Below are positions 42,006 to 50,623 of a stretch of 64,000 nucleotides of DNA, piece after piece; the first letter of the stretch is position 1; every line of letters begins with the position of its first letter. This stretch comes from Chryseobacterium sp. BLS98 (GTDB taxonomy: Bacteria; Bacteroidota; Bacteroidia; Flavobacteriales; Weeksellaceae), in contig NZ_LFNF01000001.1 in assembly GCF_001045445.1 (NCBI RefSeq), positions 868,001 through 932,000 of the forward strand, given 5' to 3'. Below the pieces are notes generated by a model. The model was not told the origin of the DNA. It saw only the letters and a program-made list of their open reading frames with translations, and did not search any database. Both the position numbers and the translations under genes were made by a program.

Positions 42006-42893
42006 TTAGAAGGTTATTTTATAAGTTCCTGTGGAGGATGTGCTTGCTTTTTCAGCTTTCACGTATTTTTTAACCCATGCTATTGCATTCGATGTAATGC
42101 AGGGATCGGATGTTCCTCCTGATCTTTTTGCCGAAACTACATTTCCGGCTTTATCTACGGTGTAAGCTACTGTAATTGTACCACTTGCTTTACAGCTGTT
42201 TGCAGGCTGTTCTCCACCTCTTCCCATGGTTCCTGGAATGTATCCGACCAATTTTCTGTCGATACCCACTTTACTGTCTCCGTTTCCGTCTCCCCCTAAA
42301 GGATCTCCTGCATTTCCTATCCCGGTTCCTGTACCCTGGCTTCCGGCTTTTGTTCCTCGTCCTCTGATCAGGTTTCCGATGGCTGCATTTCCTTTCCCAT
42401 CACCGCTTCCTGTTTTGGAATTAGCCGTTGTAGCGCCGGATTTTTTAGCAGTTTTTGAAGCACTTGCACTGGTTGCGGTTTTCTTATCTGCTTTTTTGGA
42501 TTCTTCTTTTTTAGCAACACTGGTTTTTGAATTATTACCGGTAATCACCTTTTCTTTTACCTCTGTTTTTTTTGGCTCAGGCGCAGGTTCCGGCTTCACC
42601 ACCGTTTTTGTTTCTGGTACGGGTGTTTCGATGGGCTCAGGAATTACTTCTTCTGTAGCCGCAGCCAGACTTCCCGGTTGGTCAGCAGGTTCTTCAATTC
42701 CGTTTCCGTTCCTGTTGTCACCAAAATTAACGAGCATGGTTGTTATTACCTCGTCAGGCTGTTTATCTATTTCCGGTTTCAATTTATATAAAAAAACAAA
42801 GAGCAAGATTCCACACCAGATAAGGATAGAAAGTAGAGCACTTTTTATCTTGTCTTTGTTTTGCTCGTCTTTGTTTACTGTATAACCTCTCAT
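42006..42893 (-). CDS. TonB-like protein of the ExbB/ExbD operon
   Basis: From the ATG at 42893 (MRGYTVNKDEQNKDK) the protein has 295 residues; an alternative ATG at 42926 overlaps the exbD stop (TAATG) and would couple translation. One membrane span (SALLSILIWCGILLFVFLY) is followed by a Pro/Glu/Lys-rich and then Ala/Lys/Gly-rich linker, and a C-terminal TonB-type domain (GTITVAYTVDKAGNVVSAKR, Cys pair SCK...DPCI). It would span the periplasm to pass proton-motive energy from ExbBD to outer-membrane receptors. Confidence 0.85.
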   Translation of the reverse strand: MRGYTVNKDEQNKDKIKSALLSILIWCGILLFVFLYKLKPEIDKQPDEVITTMLVNFGDNRNGNGIEEPADQPGSLAAATEEVIPEPIETPVPETKTVVKPEPAPEPKKTEVKEKVITGNNSKTSVAKKEESKKADKKTATSASASKTAKKSGATTANSKTGSGDGKGNAAIGNLIRGRGTKAGSQGTGTGIGNAGDPLGGDGNGDSKVGIDRKLVGYIPGTMGRGGEQPANSCKASGTITVAYTVDKAGNVVSAKRSGGTSDPCITSNAIAWVKKYVKAEKASTSSTGTYKITF

Positions 42894-42925
42894 TTTAAAT
42901 GATTCTTTCCGGTTTCCCGGAGGCA

Positions 42926-43324
42926 TTATTTATCTTTAACAGTTGCAATAGCAATATTAAACTTATTTTTTTCAGCAATTTCCATGACGAAAACAACGTC
43001 TTTATGCATGGTATTTTCATCTGCCCGTATGGTAAAAGACTTGTTCGCCTGACCAGTTAGTTTACTGACAATCAATGCTTCCAGCTGATCTCTCATCACA
43101 GGGCTGTCATCTACAAAATAAGATCCATCCGGTTTTATACTTACTGTCAAAGGATTAGGAATATTATCTTCCACGGCCCCGGCTTTTGGTAACTTTACAT
43201 CAATCGCACTTTGATTGGCGGCTGACGAAGTGATCATAAAGAATATCAGCATCAGCAAGATAACATCGGTCATCGCTGCCAAACTGAACTCGGGATTCGC
43301 TTTATTTCTTCTCTGAATTTTCAT
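42926..43324 (-). CDS. exbD: Biopolymer transporter ExbD
   Basis: The 132-residue protein has a single N-terminal span (AMTDVILLMLIFFMITSSA) with the conserved Asp in the membrane segment and the periplasmic DVKLPKAGA motif of the ExbD/TolR family. It forms the proton channel with ExbB. It lies 9 bases after the exbB gene and overlaps the alternative start of the TonB-like gene. Confidence 0.92.
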   Translation of the reverse strand: MKIQRRNKANPEFSLAAMTDVILLMLIFFMITSSAANQSAIDVKLPKAGAVEDNIPNPLTVSIKPDGSYFVDDSPVMRDQLEALIVSKLTGQANKSFTIRADENTMHKDVVFVMEIAEKNKFNIAIATVKDK

Positions 43325-43333
43325 AACGAAGAT

Positions 43334-44038
43334 TTATAAAGGTTTGTTGATAAGGTCTAAAAATTCTCCTGACATATTCTGTGCTTTCAGTACAAACTTA
43401 TCAATTCTGGTCAGAAGAATATTGTAGAAAAAGTTAGCAGGAATAGCTACAGCCAAACCTACCGCCGTTTGTCCCAATGCCGTATAAATACCTTCAGACA
43501 ATGTTTTAGGCGAGAATGATCCTGTTGCATGGGAAAGATTGAAAAAGGCAATGATCATCCCGATAACTGTTCCCAAAAGCCCCAGCATTGGTGCAATACT
43601 CGGTACTACAGCCAAAAGGTTAAGGTTTTTCTCCATATTGGCGACTTCTACCTGGGCTTGGGATTCCATGGCACTTACAATATCTGAAACAGGGCGTCCA
43701 AGCCTTGAAATTCCTTTTTCCAGAATTCTTCCTTCAGGAGAGTTCTGTCTTTTACAATAATCTGCAGCAGATTCTATTTTACCTTCTTTGATAAAATCTT
43801 CAATATTATCCATGAAGTTGGCATCTGTTTTTGAAGTCAGCCTTTTGATAAAGAAAAAGCGTTCAAAAAACAGGTACAGTGAAAATACACCCAAAGCTAA
43901 AACGGTCACCATCACTATTTTTGCGAAGGCCCCTCCGTGAAACATGATCTTCCAAAATGAAAATTCTAAATCGTCTGTTGCAACTGCAGGAGCAGTAATC
44001 TGTGCAAATAAAATCTGAGTAAGTTCCGTTAACAGCAT
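43334..44038 (-). CDS. exbB: MotA/TolQ/ExbB proton channel protein
   Basis: The 234-residue protein has three spans; the conserved cytoplasmic loop and the last two spans contain VVPSIAPMLGLLGTVIGMI and YTALGQTAVGLAVAIPANF, the MotA/TolQ/ExbB signature. It powers the TonB-like protein with ExbD. A minus-strand -7 box lies 30 bases upstream. It is the first gene of the three-gene operon. Confidence 0.92.
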   Translation of the reverse strand: MLLTELTQILFAQITAPAVATDDLEFSFWKIMFHGGAFAKIVMVTVLALGVFSLYLFFERFFFIKRLTSKTDANFMDNIEDFIKEGKIESAADYCKRQNSPEGRILEKGISRLGRPVSDIVSAMESQAQVEVANMEKNLNLLAVVPSIAPMLGLLGTVIGMIIAFFNLSHATGSFSPKTLSEGIYTALGQTAVGLAVAIPANFFYNILLTRIDKFVLKAQNMSGEFLDLINKPL

Positions 44039-44067
44039 TAATGTGAATTTTTATAAAAATTTAACGA

Positions 44068-44075
44068 CAAATGTA
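44068..44075 (-). promoter_or_regulatory. -7 box (TACATTTG) for exbB-exbD-tonB-like operon
   Basis: On the minus strand TACATTTG fits TAnnTTTG and lies 29 bases before the ATG at 44038. Confidence 0.5.
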
Positions 44076-44208
44076 GTGGAATATTATGAATTGCTCTCTT
44101 AAAAATTGCTTAAAAACAACTTAAAATTTGTTATGACTGGAAAACAGCAAATTTCTTTCCAAAAGAGAATTTGAAAAGAAATTTGTTTTAAAAATAATGA
44201 GAAAACGG

Positions 44209-44670
44209 TTAGTCTTCGTCTATATTAATATCGTCCTGCTTGAACTCGCATTTTAAGCGGAATGGGATGGGTGTCCCTGATCCTGTATAGAAATCGTCGA
44301 TAGTCCCTTTCCAGATAACCTGAAGCTCGTCCTCTTCATTTTTCTCAAACAGGAGCTCATTATCGTAGATAAAGGCTTCCTCGTCATCAAACAGGTCTAC
44401 TTCTGTATAGGTTTCTTCATCAGAATCATTGATTTTGATTGTTTTTCCTTCAATCTCCTTCGATTCAATCGGAAAATCAAAAATTTCAAGTGAAAGCTGC
44501 GGAAAGTTGTACTGTAATGAATCATCATCTACATGATCCAAACTGTCATCCGTTATAATTTCAACCTCTAGAAAATGCTGCTGGTTGCTGTAGACCGCTT
44601 TACAATAAGTATTTCTAATATTGTATTTTAGGGTTTCCTCCGGATGGTAAATTTTTAAAATCCCTTTCAT
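44209..44670 (-). CDS. Conserved acidic hypothetical protein
   Basis: The 153-residue protein is strongly acidic (many Asp/Glu stretches such as DDSLDHVDDDSLQYNF) with no signal peptide. It ends FRLKCEFKQDDINIDED. I know no domain; it looks like a cytoplasmic beta-rich protein of Flavobacteriia. A minus-strand TATCTTTG box (44719-44726) lies 48 bases upstream. It is a single gene. Confidence 0.7.
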   Translation of the reverse strand: MKGILKIYHPEETLKYNIRNTYCKAVYSNQQHFLEVEIITDDSLDHVDDDSLQYNFPQLSLEIFDFPIESKEIEGKTIKINDSDEETYTEVDLFDDEEAFIYDNELLFEKNEEDELQVIWKGTIDDFYTGSGTPIPFRLKCEFKQDDINIDED

Positions 44671-44811
44671 TATTTCTTAAAAAAGAGCTGTAATAATATG
44701 ATTGTTAAATGTTTTAGACAAAGATAAAAAATTGATTCAATGTTGAAAATATTTTGAAAATTATTTTTTTAAATCATTATGATTGAGTATTCCGTATATG
44801 CCAATAATACT

Positions 44812-44819
44812 TACTTTTG
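44812..44819 (+). promoter_or_regulatory. -7 box (TACTTTTG) for the DUF885 lipoprotein
   Basis: TACTTTTG lies 19 bases before the ATG at 44839. It also lies after the upstream in-frame ATG at 44779, which supports 44839 as the real start. Confidence 0.55.
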
Positions 44820-44838
44820 CTTCATAAAGATTCTGAAA

Positions 44839-46635
44839 ATGAAAAACATTTTATCAAAAGGCATTTTAGGGCTTGGACTGGTGATCAGCCTTGCATCCTG
44901 TAAAAAATCCGATTCTCCGCTGACGAAGGTAACTCCTACGAATATGGATTCTATTGCATCCAACTATTATGAGCAGTATCTTAAATTATATCCTTTGGAG
45001 GCTACCTCTCAGGGAGATACAAGGTATAATGACCAGCTTCCCATCAATATCGACAGAGATTTTATTTCCGGAGAAGTGGCTTTCTACAACTCCGTTCAGA
45101 AGCAGCTGGAAAGTGTTGACTATAAGAATCTTTCGGACGAAGAAAAAGTGGTTTATGACGTTCTGGACTATACTCTAAAAGATAAAATCGAGGCGTATGC
45201 CTATCATCCGGAATACATTCCTTTTACCCAGTTTGGAGGACTCCCTCTCAGTTTCCCGCTCTATGGGAGCGGAGAAGGAAGCCAGCCTTTTAAAACAGAA
45301 AAAGACTATAGTGACTGGCTGAAAAGGATGGAAAAATTCCCGGACTGGATGAATGCAGCAGCAGATAACTTCCGCGAAGGAATCAATAATAAAATTGTTC
45401 TTCCTAAAAAACTGGTTATCAAAATGATTCCCCAGATGAAAGCTGAGGAGATTACAACAACTGATATGGCTAAAAATATTTTTTACGGACCTATCAGAAA
45501 TTTCCCCAAAAGCTTTACAAAAGCCCAGAAAGATAAATATTCTGCTCTCTATGCTGATGCCATTACCAAAAAGATCATTCCGGCTTACACCAAAATGGGG
45601 ACATTCCTGGAAAAGGAATATCTTCCTAAGGCCCGTGATACTGATGGATATAACAGCCTGCCGAACGGAAAGGAAATTTACAGATATTATGCCAAAAGCT
45701 GGACTACAACCAAGAAAACACCTGAAGAGATCAATAAGATCGGATTACAGCAAGTTGCCATGCTTCGGGCAGAAATGGAAAAAGTAAAGCAGCAGGTAGG
45801 TTTTACAGGAACACTGGAAGAGTTTATCAATTTTGTGAAAACAGACCCTAAAGCTATGCCTTATAAGACTTCTAAAGAGGTTCTGAATGGATTCAATGGA
45901 ATTTTAGCGAAGATCACGCCTAAACTGAAGACGATGTTCAATGTAACTCCAAAAACGAAATTCGAAATCAGACAGACGGAAAAATTCAGAGAAGCCAGCG
46001 CGAGTGCAGAATACATTCAGGGAACTCCTGACGGAAAAAGACCGGGAATATTTTATATCCCGCTTCCAGATCCTTCCAAGTTCAATGTAACTTCCGGAAT
46101 GGAATCGCTTTTCCTTCATGAAGCTATTCCGGGGCACCATTATCAGGTTTCGCTTCAGCAGGAGAATACAAAACTTCCGAAGTTTATGAGATTCGGATGG
46201 TTCGGAGCTTATGGAGAAGGCTGGGCGCATTATTGTGAAACTCTGGGACCCGAGTTTGGTCTTTACACCGATCCTTACCAGAAAATGGGATATCTGAGCG
46301 ATCAGATGCTGAGAGCAGTAAGACTGGTTGTGGATACAGGAATCCACACCGGAACCATGAGCAGAGAAGAGGCCATTAAATATTTCCTGAGCAATATTTC
46401 GTATGATGAAGCCGGCGCTACTGCAGAAGTGGAAAGATATATGGCGATGCCGGGACAGGCTTTAGGTTATAAAATTGGTTCGCTTCGCATCCGTGAGCTC
46501 AGAGAAAAATATCAGAAGGAACTTGGAAGCAAGTTTAATCTGGCAAGCTTCCATGATGAAGTTTTAAGCCAGGGATGCCTTCCGCTTGATGTTCTGAACA
46601 GAAAGATGGAGCTTTGGGCGAAGAAACAGAAATAA
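44839..46635 (+). CDS. DUF885 family lipoprotein (putative metallopeptidase)
   Basis: With the start at 44839 (MKNILSKGILGLGLVISLAS then CKK) the product is a 598-residue lipoprotein with the lipidated Cys in LASCKK. The DUF885 zinc-like motif is FLHEAIPGHHYQVSLQQ near residue 430, and GYGEGWAHYCE-type sequence (FGAYGEGWAHYCETLG) follows, both typical of the family. It is presumably a peptidase of the periplasm or outer-membrane surface; the substrate is unknown. A terminator follows 33 bases after the stop. Confidence 0.87.
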   Translation: MKNILSKGILGLGLVISLASCKKSDSPLTKVTPTNMDSIASNYYEQYLKLYPLEATSQGDTRYNDQLPINIDRDFISGEVAFYNSVQKQLESVDYKNLSDEEKVVYDVLDYTLKDKIEAYAYHPEYIPFTQFGGLPLSFPLYGSGEGSQPFKTEKDYSDWLKRMEKFPDWMNAAADNFREGINNKIVLPKKLVIKMIPQMKAEEITTTDMAKNIFYGPIRNFPKSFTKAQKDKYSALYADAITKKIIPAYTKMGTFLEKEYLPKARDTDGYNSLPNGKEIYRYYAKSWTTTKKTPEEINKIGLQQVAMLRAEMEKVKQQVGFTGTLEEFINFVKTDPKAMPYKTSKEVLNGFNGILAKITPKLKTMFNVTPKTKFEIRQTEKFREASASAEYIQGTPDGKRPGIFYIPLPDPSKFNVTSGMESLFLHEAIPGHHYQVSLQQENTKLPKFMRFGWFGAYGEGWAHYCETLGPEFGLYTDPYQKMGYLSDQMLRAVRLVVDTGIHTGTMSREEAIKYFLSNISYDEAGATAEVERYMAMPGQALGYKIGSLRIRELREKYQKELGSKFNLASFHDEVLSQGCLPLDVLNRKMELWAKKQK

Positions 46636-46668
46636 TTTTTTTAAAGAGATATAAAAATCAATAATTTT

Positions 46669-46703
46669 GACGAAGAGGTTTAGTAAACTTCTTCGTCTTT
46701 TAT
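46669..46703 (+). terminator. Terminator after the DUF885 gene
   Basis: A 13-bp stem, GACGAAGAGGTTT with AAACTTCTTCGTC (one G-U pair), a 3-base loop and a T-rich tail. Confidence 0.85.
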
Positions 46704-46712
46704 TTTATAAAT

Positions 46713-47624
46713 ATGGCCATGAAAAAAAAATTCTCTTTGATAACTATTTTATTTTGTTTGTCCTTTTTTTATAGCCAAAATAAAAAGATTTTTAACAGGA
46801 TTGATTCATTAACCTCAGCAAAAGATATTCAAAAGTTTATTGAAAATAGAGACAATAAAATAAACTATTACCTAAATGTTGAAGACAAAATAAAATATAA
46901 TTCGTATTGCTCATCAATTGGAGATAGTCTGAAATTAAAACAGAACTGGGAAAAATCAGATTTTGATAATAACGGACTGACAGATCTTTTGGTAACAGGA
47001 AATAGTTCTGATGGTCCTAAAACCATTTACATATTAGATAAAGGAACTCATTTTGAATCAAAAAACCTTGGTAAGGGAAAACTTTATGAGGAATGTTCAT
47101 TTTCATCTGTAAAAGATAATAAGATAGAATATTACAGTATCAAAATTCTCAGTAGATTTGGATTTTTAAGCAATTTAATCAAAGAGAACCTTGTTTATAA
47201 AAATGGAGAATTTATTGAAGAAAACCTGTCTCCAAAAAAACATCATATCCTGGAAATAAAATTTAAAACCTCAGGATCTCATTGGAATCATTATACTTTC
47301 GAAATGGAAATCGTATCAAACAAAGATGCAACATGGACTACCAAAGATGACGGATTTTTAATCCCTGGCGTTTATACCGCAAAGCTTTCGGAAAAAGACT
47401 TTAAGGAAATTGTTGACCTGGTAAATTACATTGATTTTGAAAATTTAAATGACGAATACAATGTTTCCCATTCTGATGATGCTACAGGATATTTGACAAT
47501 TACTTATGATAATTTAAAAACTAAAACGATACGTGATTATGGATTAATGGGAACAAGAGGCTTAAAAAAACTTTACGATATTCTGGCAGCAATGAAAACA
47601 AATCAAAATTGGACAAAATTATAA
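46713..47624 (+). CDS. Secreted protein with C-terminal DUF6438-like domain
   Basis: The 303-residue product has a signal peptide (KKFSLITILFCLSFFYSQ); the start may be this ATG or the one 6 bases later. The middle has one FG-GAP-like DFDNNGLTDLLVTGN motif. The C-terminal ~120 residues (LSEKDFKEIVDLVNYIDFEN, TYDNLKTKTIRDYG) resemble DUF6438. It has more A/T-rich codon use than its neighbours. The function is unknown. Confidence 0.65.
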   Translation: MAMKKKFSLITILFCLSFFYSQNKKIFNRIDSLTSAKDIQKFIENRDNKINYYLNVEDKIKYNSYCSSIGDSLKLKQNWEKSDFDNNGLTDLLVTGNSSDGPKTIYILDKGTHFESKNLGKGKLYEECSFSSVKDNKIEYYSIKILSRFGFLSNLIKENLVYKNGEFIEENLSPKKHHILEIKFKTSGSHWNHYTFEMEIVSNKDATWTTKDDGFLIPGVYTAKLSEKDFKEIVDLVNYIDFENLNDEYNVSHSDDATGYLTITYDNLKTKTIRDYGLMGTRGLKKLYDILAAMKTNQNWTKL

Positions 47625-47627
47625 AAT

Positions 47628-48074
47628 ATGATTACAGAAAGCCTTAAATCTCTCTACAACAGAGATTTAAACAAATTAAAAACAGAAATAGAGTCCTACC
47701 AAAATGAAACTGCAATCTGGAAAACCGATAAAAACATTGCCAATTCTGCAGGAAACCTCTGTCTGCATTTGGTGGGTAACCTCAGCCATTTTATAGGAGC
47801 AGAGCTTGGAAAAACCGGCTATATCAGGAACAGGGAGCTGGAATTTTCATTAAAAGATATCCCTCAGACAGAACTTATTGAGCAAGTAGCAGCAACAACA
47901 GCCGTGGTAGACAAAGTGCTGAGTCAATTAACTCCTGAAGATCTGGAAAAAGAGTATCCTTTGGTTGTTTTCGGAGATAAAATGACAACAGGATACTTTC
48001 TTATTCATCTCATTACGCATCTGGACTATCATCTGGGACAGATCAATTATCACAGAAGGCTTCTGGATATTTAA
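47628..48074 (+). CDS. DinB-like protein (DUF1572)
   Basis: The 148-residue helical protein has the DinB/YfiT-fold metal-site pattern, with His in LCLHLVGNLSHFIGA and TGYFLIHLITHLDYHLGQINYHR. The family includes thiol- and metal-dependent enzymes; the exact reaction is unknown. It starts 3 bases after the previous gene, so it is probably co-transcribed. Confidence 0.85.
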   Translation: MITESLKSLYNRDLNKLKTEIESYQNETAIWKTDKNIANSAGNLCLHLVGNLSHFIGAELGKTGYIRNRELEFSLKDIPQTELIEQVAATTAVVDKVLSQLTPEDLEKEYPLVVFGDKMTTGYFLIHLITHLDYHLGQINYHRRLLDI

Positions 48075-48080
48075 TGCTTG

Positions 48081-48136
48081 TTAACTACCCTGTCTTTTTG
48101 CTATGCAAAAATCCACTCCTTCAGTGAAGGGGAATT
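48081..48136. repeat. Intergenic repeat-type segment with two hairpins
   Basis: CTTTTTGCTATGCAAAAA and CCTTCAGTGAAGG are two small palindromes in fixed order, followed by GGAATTGG. The words are of the kind repeated between genes in Chryseobacterium. It lies between convergent genes, where it may also end transcripts. Confidence 0.5.
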
Positions 48137-48157
48137 GGTGTAACCTGAAATATCGTT

Positions 48158-48778
48158 TTATTTTTCAAACATCATTTTTGTGATGAAGTCCTTTTCCCCT
48201 TTTCCTCTGGCGGGAGAATATTCTCTGCCGTAATAAATAATCTGCAGGTGGAGTTTGTTCCACACTTCTTCCGGAAACAGGACTTTTGCATCTTTTTCCG
48301 TTTCTACCACGTTTTTACCCGAAGTGAGCTTCCATTGTGTCATCAGTCTGTGGATGTGCGTATCAACCGGAAAAGCAGGAAATCCGAAACCCTGGCTCAT
48401 GACCACAGAAGCAGTTTTATGACCCACTCCAGGAAGGGCTTCCAGTTCTTCGTAAGTTTGGGGAACGATACCGTTGTGTCTTTCGAGTAGAAGTTCCGCC
48501 ATTCTTTTAAGGTTTTTGGCTTTGGTATTGGACAGTCCTATTTCTTTGATCAGTTCCTTAATCTGGTATTCTTCCAGCCTGGCCATCCTTTGCGGGGTTC
48601 CAGCAACTTCAAAAAGATGGGGAGTTACCTGATTTACCTTTTTATCTGTGGTCTGTGCAGAAAGTGCTACAGCAACCATTAGAGTATAGGGATCAGTATG
48701 ATCTAAAGGGATTGGCGTTGTAGGATATAATTTATCCAGTTCTTTCTGAACAAGCTCAGCTCTTTGCTTTTTTGTCAT
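48158..48778 (-). CDS. nth: Endonuclease III (cysteine-free)
   Basis: The 206-residue DNA glycosylase/AP lyase removes oxidised pyrimidines. The helix-hairpin-helix LPGVGHKTASVV (residues 115-126) with catalytic Lys121 and the conserved Asp139 in PVDTHIHR are present. The C-terminal tail YYGREYSPARGKGEKDFITK corresponds to the region that in E. coli Nth carries four cysteines for a 4Fe-4S cluster; here there is no cysteine in the whole protein. It is divergent from the peroxiredoxin gene, with facing -7 boxes. Confidence 0.92.
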   Translation of the reverse strand: MTKKQRAELVQKELDKLYPTTPIPLDHTDPYTLMVAVALSAQTTDKKVNQVTPHLFEVAGTPQRMARLEEYQIKELIKEIGLSNTKAKNLKRMAELLLERHNGIVPQTYEELEALPGVGHKTASVVMSQGFGFPAFPVDTHIHRLMTQWKLTSGKNVVETEKDAKVLFPEEVWNKLHLQIIYYGREYSPARGKGEKDFITKMMFEK

Positions 48779-48786
48779 GTAACCAT

Positions 48787-48805
48787 TAAATTTGAAACAA
48801 AATTA
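48787..48805. promoter_or_regulatory. Overlapping divergent promoters of nth and the peroxiredoxin
   Basis: TAAATTTG on the plus strand (48787-48794) lies 18 bases before the ATG at 48813, and TAATTTTG on the minus strand (48798-48805) lies 19 bases before the nth ATG at 48778. The two -7 boxes are only 3 bases apart and face across each other. Confidence 0.6.
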
Positions 48806-48812
48806 ATTCATT

Positions 48813-49262
48813 ATGTTGAAAGTAGGAGATAAATTACCTGAATTTGAAGGAACCAATCAGGATGGAGAAACCATAACCTCATCAAAATTAACCGGGAAAA
48901 AATTAGTCATTTTCTTTTATCCTCAAGCCAATACTCCTACCTGTACTGTAGAAGCCTGTAATTTGAGCGATAATTATTCAAAACTTGAAAAAGCCGGTTA
49001 CCAATTGCTTGGAGTAAGCGGGGACAGTGTAAAGAAGCAGAAGAATTTCCATAACAAATTTGCATTCCCTTATGATCTTATTGCCGATGAAAGCCATGAT
49101 ATTATAGAGAAATTCGGCGTTTGGCAGGAAAAGAAAACCTTTGGAAAAACCTATATGGGCATTGTAAGAACCACTTTTATTTTTGATGAAAAAGGTATTT
49201 GTACAAGAGTGATAGAAAAGGTAACTTCTAAAACAGCGGCAGAACAGATTCTGGAGGGATAA
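48813..49262 (+). CDS. bcp: Thioredoxin-dependent peroxiredoxin, Bcp/PrxQ type
   Basis: The 149-residue enzyme reduces hydrogen peroxide and organic peroxides using thioredoxin. The active site TPTCTVEACNLSD has the peroxidatic Cys44 and the resolving Cys49 five residues later, as in atypical 2-Cys PrxQ/Bcp enzymes. GKTYMGIVRTTFIFDEKG is the usual C-terminal motif. The start gives a full-length protein, and its promoter overlaps that of nth. Confidence 0.93.
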   Translation: MLKVGDKLPEFEGTNQDGETITSSKLTGKKLVIFFYPQANTPTCTVEACNLSDNYSKLEKAGYQLLGVSGDSVKKQKNFHNKFAFPYDLIADESHDIIEKFGVWQEKKTFGKTYMGIVRTTFIFDEKGICTRVIEKVTSKTAAEQILEG

Positions 49263-49265
49263 GTT

Positions 49266-49417
49266 AAAAGCTGGAAGAGGGATGATGGAAGTACTATCAC
49301 GCATTATTTTAATGGTCATCATAGACTAATGATAACGTAAATTTAAAAACAATAAGCTTGCGTTACAGTTGTGCTTTCAGGCTTTCAATGGCTTCCTTCT
49401 TCCAGCTTCAAACCTCC
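49266..49417. repeat. Dispersed intergenic repeat with inverted ends, second copy
   Basis: The left arm (AAAGCTGGAAG, near 49267-49277) and the right arm (CTTCCAGCTTCAAACCTCC, 49399-49417) form imperfect inverted ends. The right arm matches that of the repeat at 31372-31537. No coding region is visible inside. Confidence 0.6.
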
Positions 49418-49428
49418 TACATTAAAAT

Positions 49429-49962
49429 CTATTTTGTTTCAAAGTACATCAGCTCTTCATCATCATTGGGAAGCGTCACATAATTTTTGAATTCAAGGCC
49501 TAATTTTTGGATCAACTTCTGAGAGGAAAAATTATCTTTTGAGGTGATCGCTGAAATTTTCTTCAAACCATAGTCATCCATCCCGATAGATTTTACCTTT
49601 TGGGCAGCCTCGTAGGCATATCCTTTACCTTCGAATTCTTCCAGCAGAGAAAATCCTATATCCACCACATCCAGCCCTTCCCTTTCAAAAATTCCAACGC
49701 CACCAATCTTCTCACCCGTATCTTTGGTAATAACCAGGTAGTTTCCAAAACCTAATTTTTCAAACTGTGGAAGAAACCTGTCCCGGATATAGTTTTCCGC
49801 ATCAGAAACCGTTTTAATATTGCGGTCACCAATATACCTGATAAAGCTGGGCCTGTTGTAAAGGTCAAAAATAAATTCTTTATCCTCCAGAGACATGGGC
49901 CGAAGGATCAGTCTTTCCGTTTCGTAAACGTTATTTCCGTTTGGTTGATTTTTTAGGCTCAT
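49429..49962 (-). CDS. GNAT-family N-acetyltransferase
   Basis: This 177-residue protein has the RimJ/RimL-like start (VYETERLILRPMSLEDKEFI), the acetyl-CoA-binding LEEFEGKGYAYEAAQKV and the end NFSSQKLIQKLGLEFKNY. Its start overlaps the end of the upstream gene by 32 bases, so the two are coupled. The substrate is unknown. Confidence 0.87.
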   Translation of the reverse strand: MSLKNQPNGNNVYETERLILRPMSLEDKEFIFDLYNRPSFIRYIGDRNIKTVSDAENYIRDRFLPQFEKLGFGNYLVITKDTGEKIGGVGIFEREGLDVVDIGFSLLEEFEGKGYAYEAAQKVKSIGMDDYGLKKISAITSKDNFSSQKLIQKLGLEFKNYVTLPNDDEELMYFETK

Positions 49963-50593
49963 CTTTTGGTTCTTCTTTTTTCTGGATTTTTAAAAGTCTC
50001 GGGTTATTCGCACATTTCTTATTGTAAAGTTCAATATAAGTACCGTTATCCTTTACATTGGAAACTGTTCCGGAAGATTTATTTACCGTTAAAGTATAGT
50101 GTGTTTTCTGATATGGACATTCTTTTGAAGTAAGCTTTCCCATATCCAGATAATAGTGGGCCGAATCTTCGTAATAATTTCCTGCTACATCTTTAAATTC
50201 TTCGTCCACCATATATCCGTCAGCCGTCAGTATAATGACTGCCTCTTCTGCGTTGTCTATTTTCCCGGCAAACTTTTTCAGACCTTCAAGATCTGTTATA
50301 TAATTTGTTTTTCCACCTGCATTATAGGCAATATAGTAAAAACTGTCTTCTTCAGGAAACAAATTGAATCCTGAAAACTGCGGCGTATAATCAGTTTTTC
50401 CACCTGATATTTTGATTTCCTGGTTTTTCCCGTAGTTGTTATAAACCAGGACCCAGGAATCTATTCTGTCGTTCGGGATAATCTGCTGCAGAATATTCGG
50501 GATACCGGAAAAGTTTTTTTTGTTCTGGGAATATCCTAAAAATCCCAAAAGCAGAAATACAATGGCTGTTGATCGTGTTGCGGTTTTTATCAT
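49931..50593 (-). CDS. Conserved hypothetical secreted protein
   Basis: The 220-residue protein has a signal peptide (AIVFLLLGFLGYSQ). The body is beta-rich, with two Cys (KECPYQKTHYTLTV, KKCANNPRL), and the C-terminus is a Lys/Glu-rich tail (KKEEPKDEPKKSTKRK), which may be a disordered linker. I do not recognise a family. It overlaps the next acetyltransferase gene by 32 bases, an unusually large overlap. Confidence 0.7.
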   Translation of the reverse strand: MIKTATRSTAIVFLLLGFLGYSQNKKNFSGIPNILQQIIPNDRIDSWVLVYNNYGKNQEIKISGGKTDYTPQFSGFNLFPEEDSFYYIAYNAGGKTNYITDLEGLKKFAGKIDNAEEAVIILTADGYMVDEEFKDVAGNYYEDSAHYYLDMGKLTSKECPYQKTHYTLTVNKSSGTVSNVKDNGTYIELYNKKCANNPRLLKIQKKEEPKDEPKKSTKRK

Positions 50594-50623
50594 AATTCAA
50601 AAATCCGTAGAAATATACCCAAA

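Noticed and set aside
44779..44838. Longer N-terminus for the DUF885 lipoprotein
   Set aside because: It covers the -7 box and would bury the lipoprotein signal peptide.
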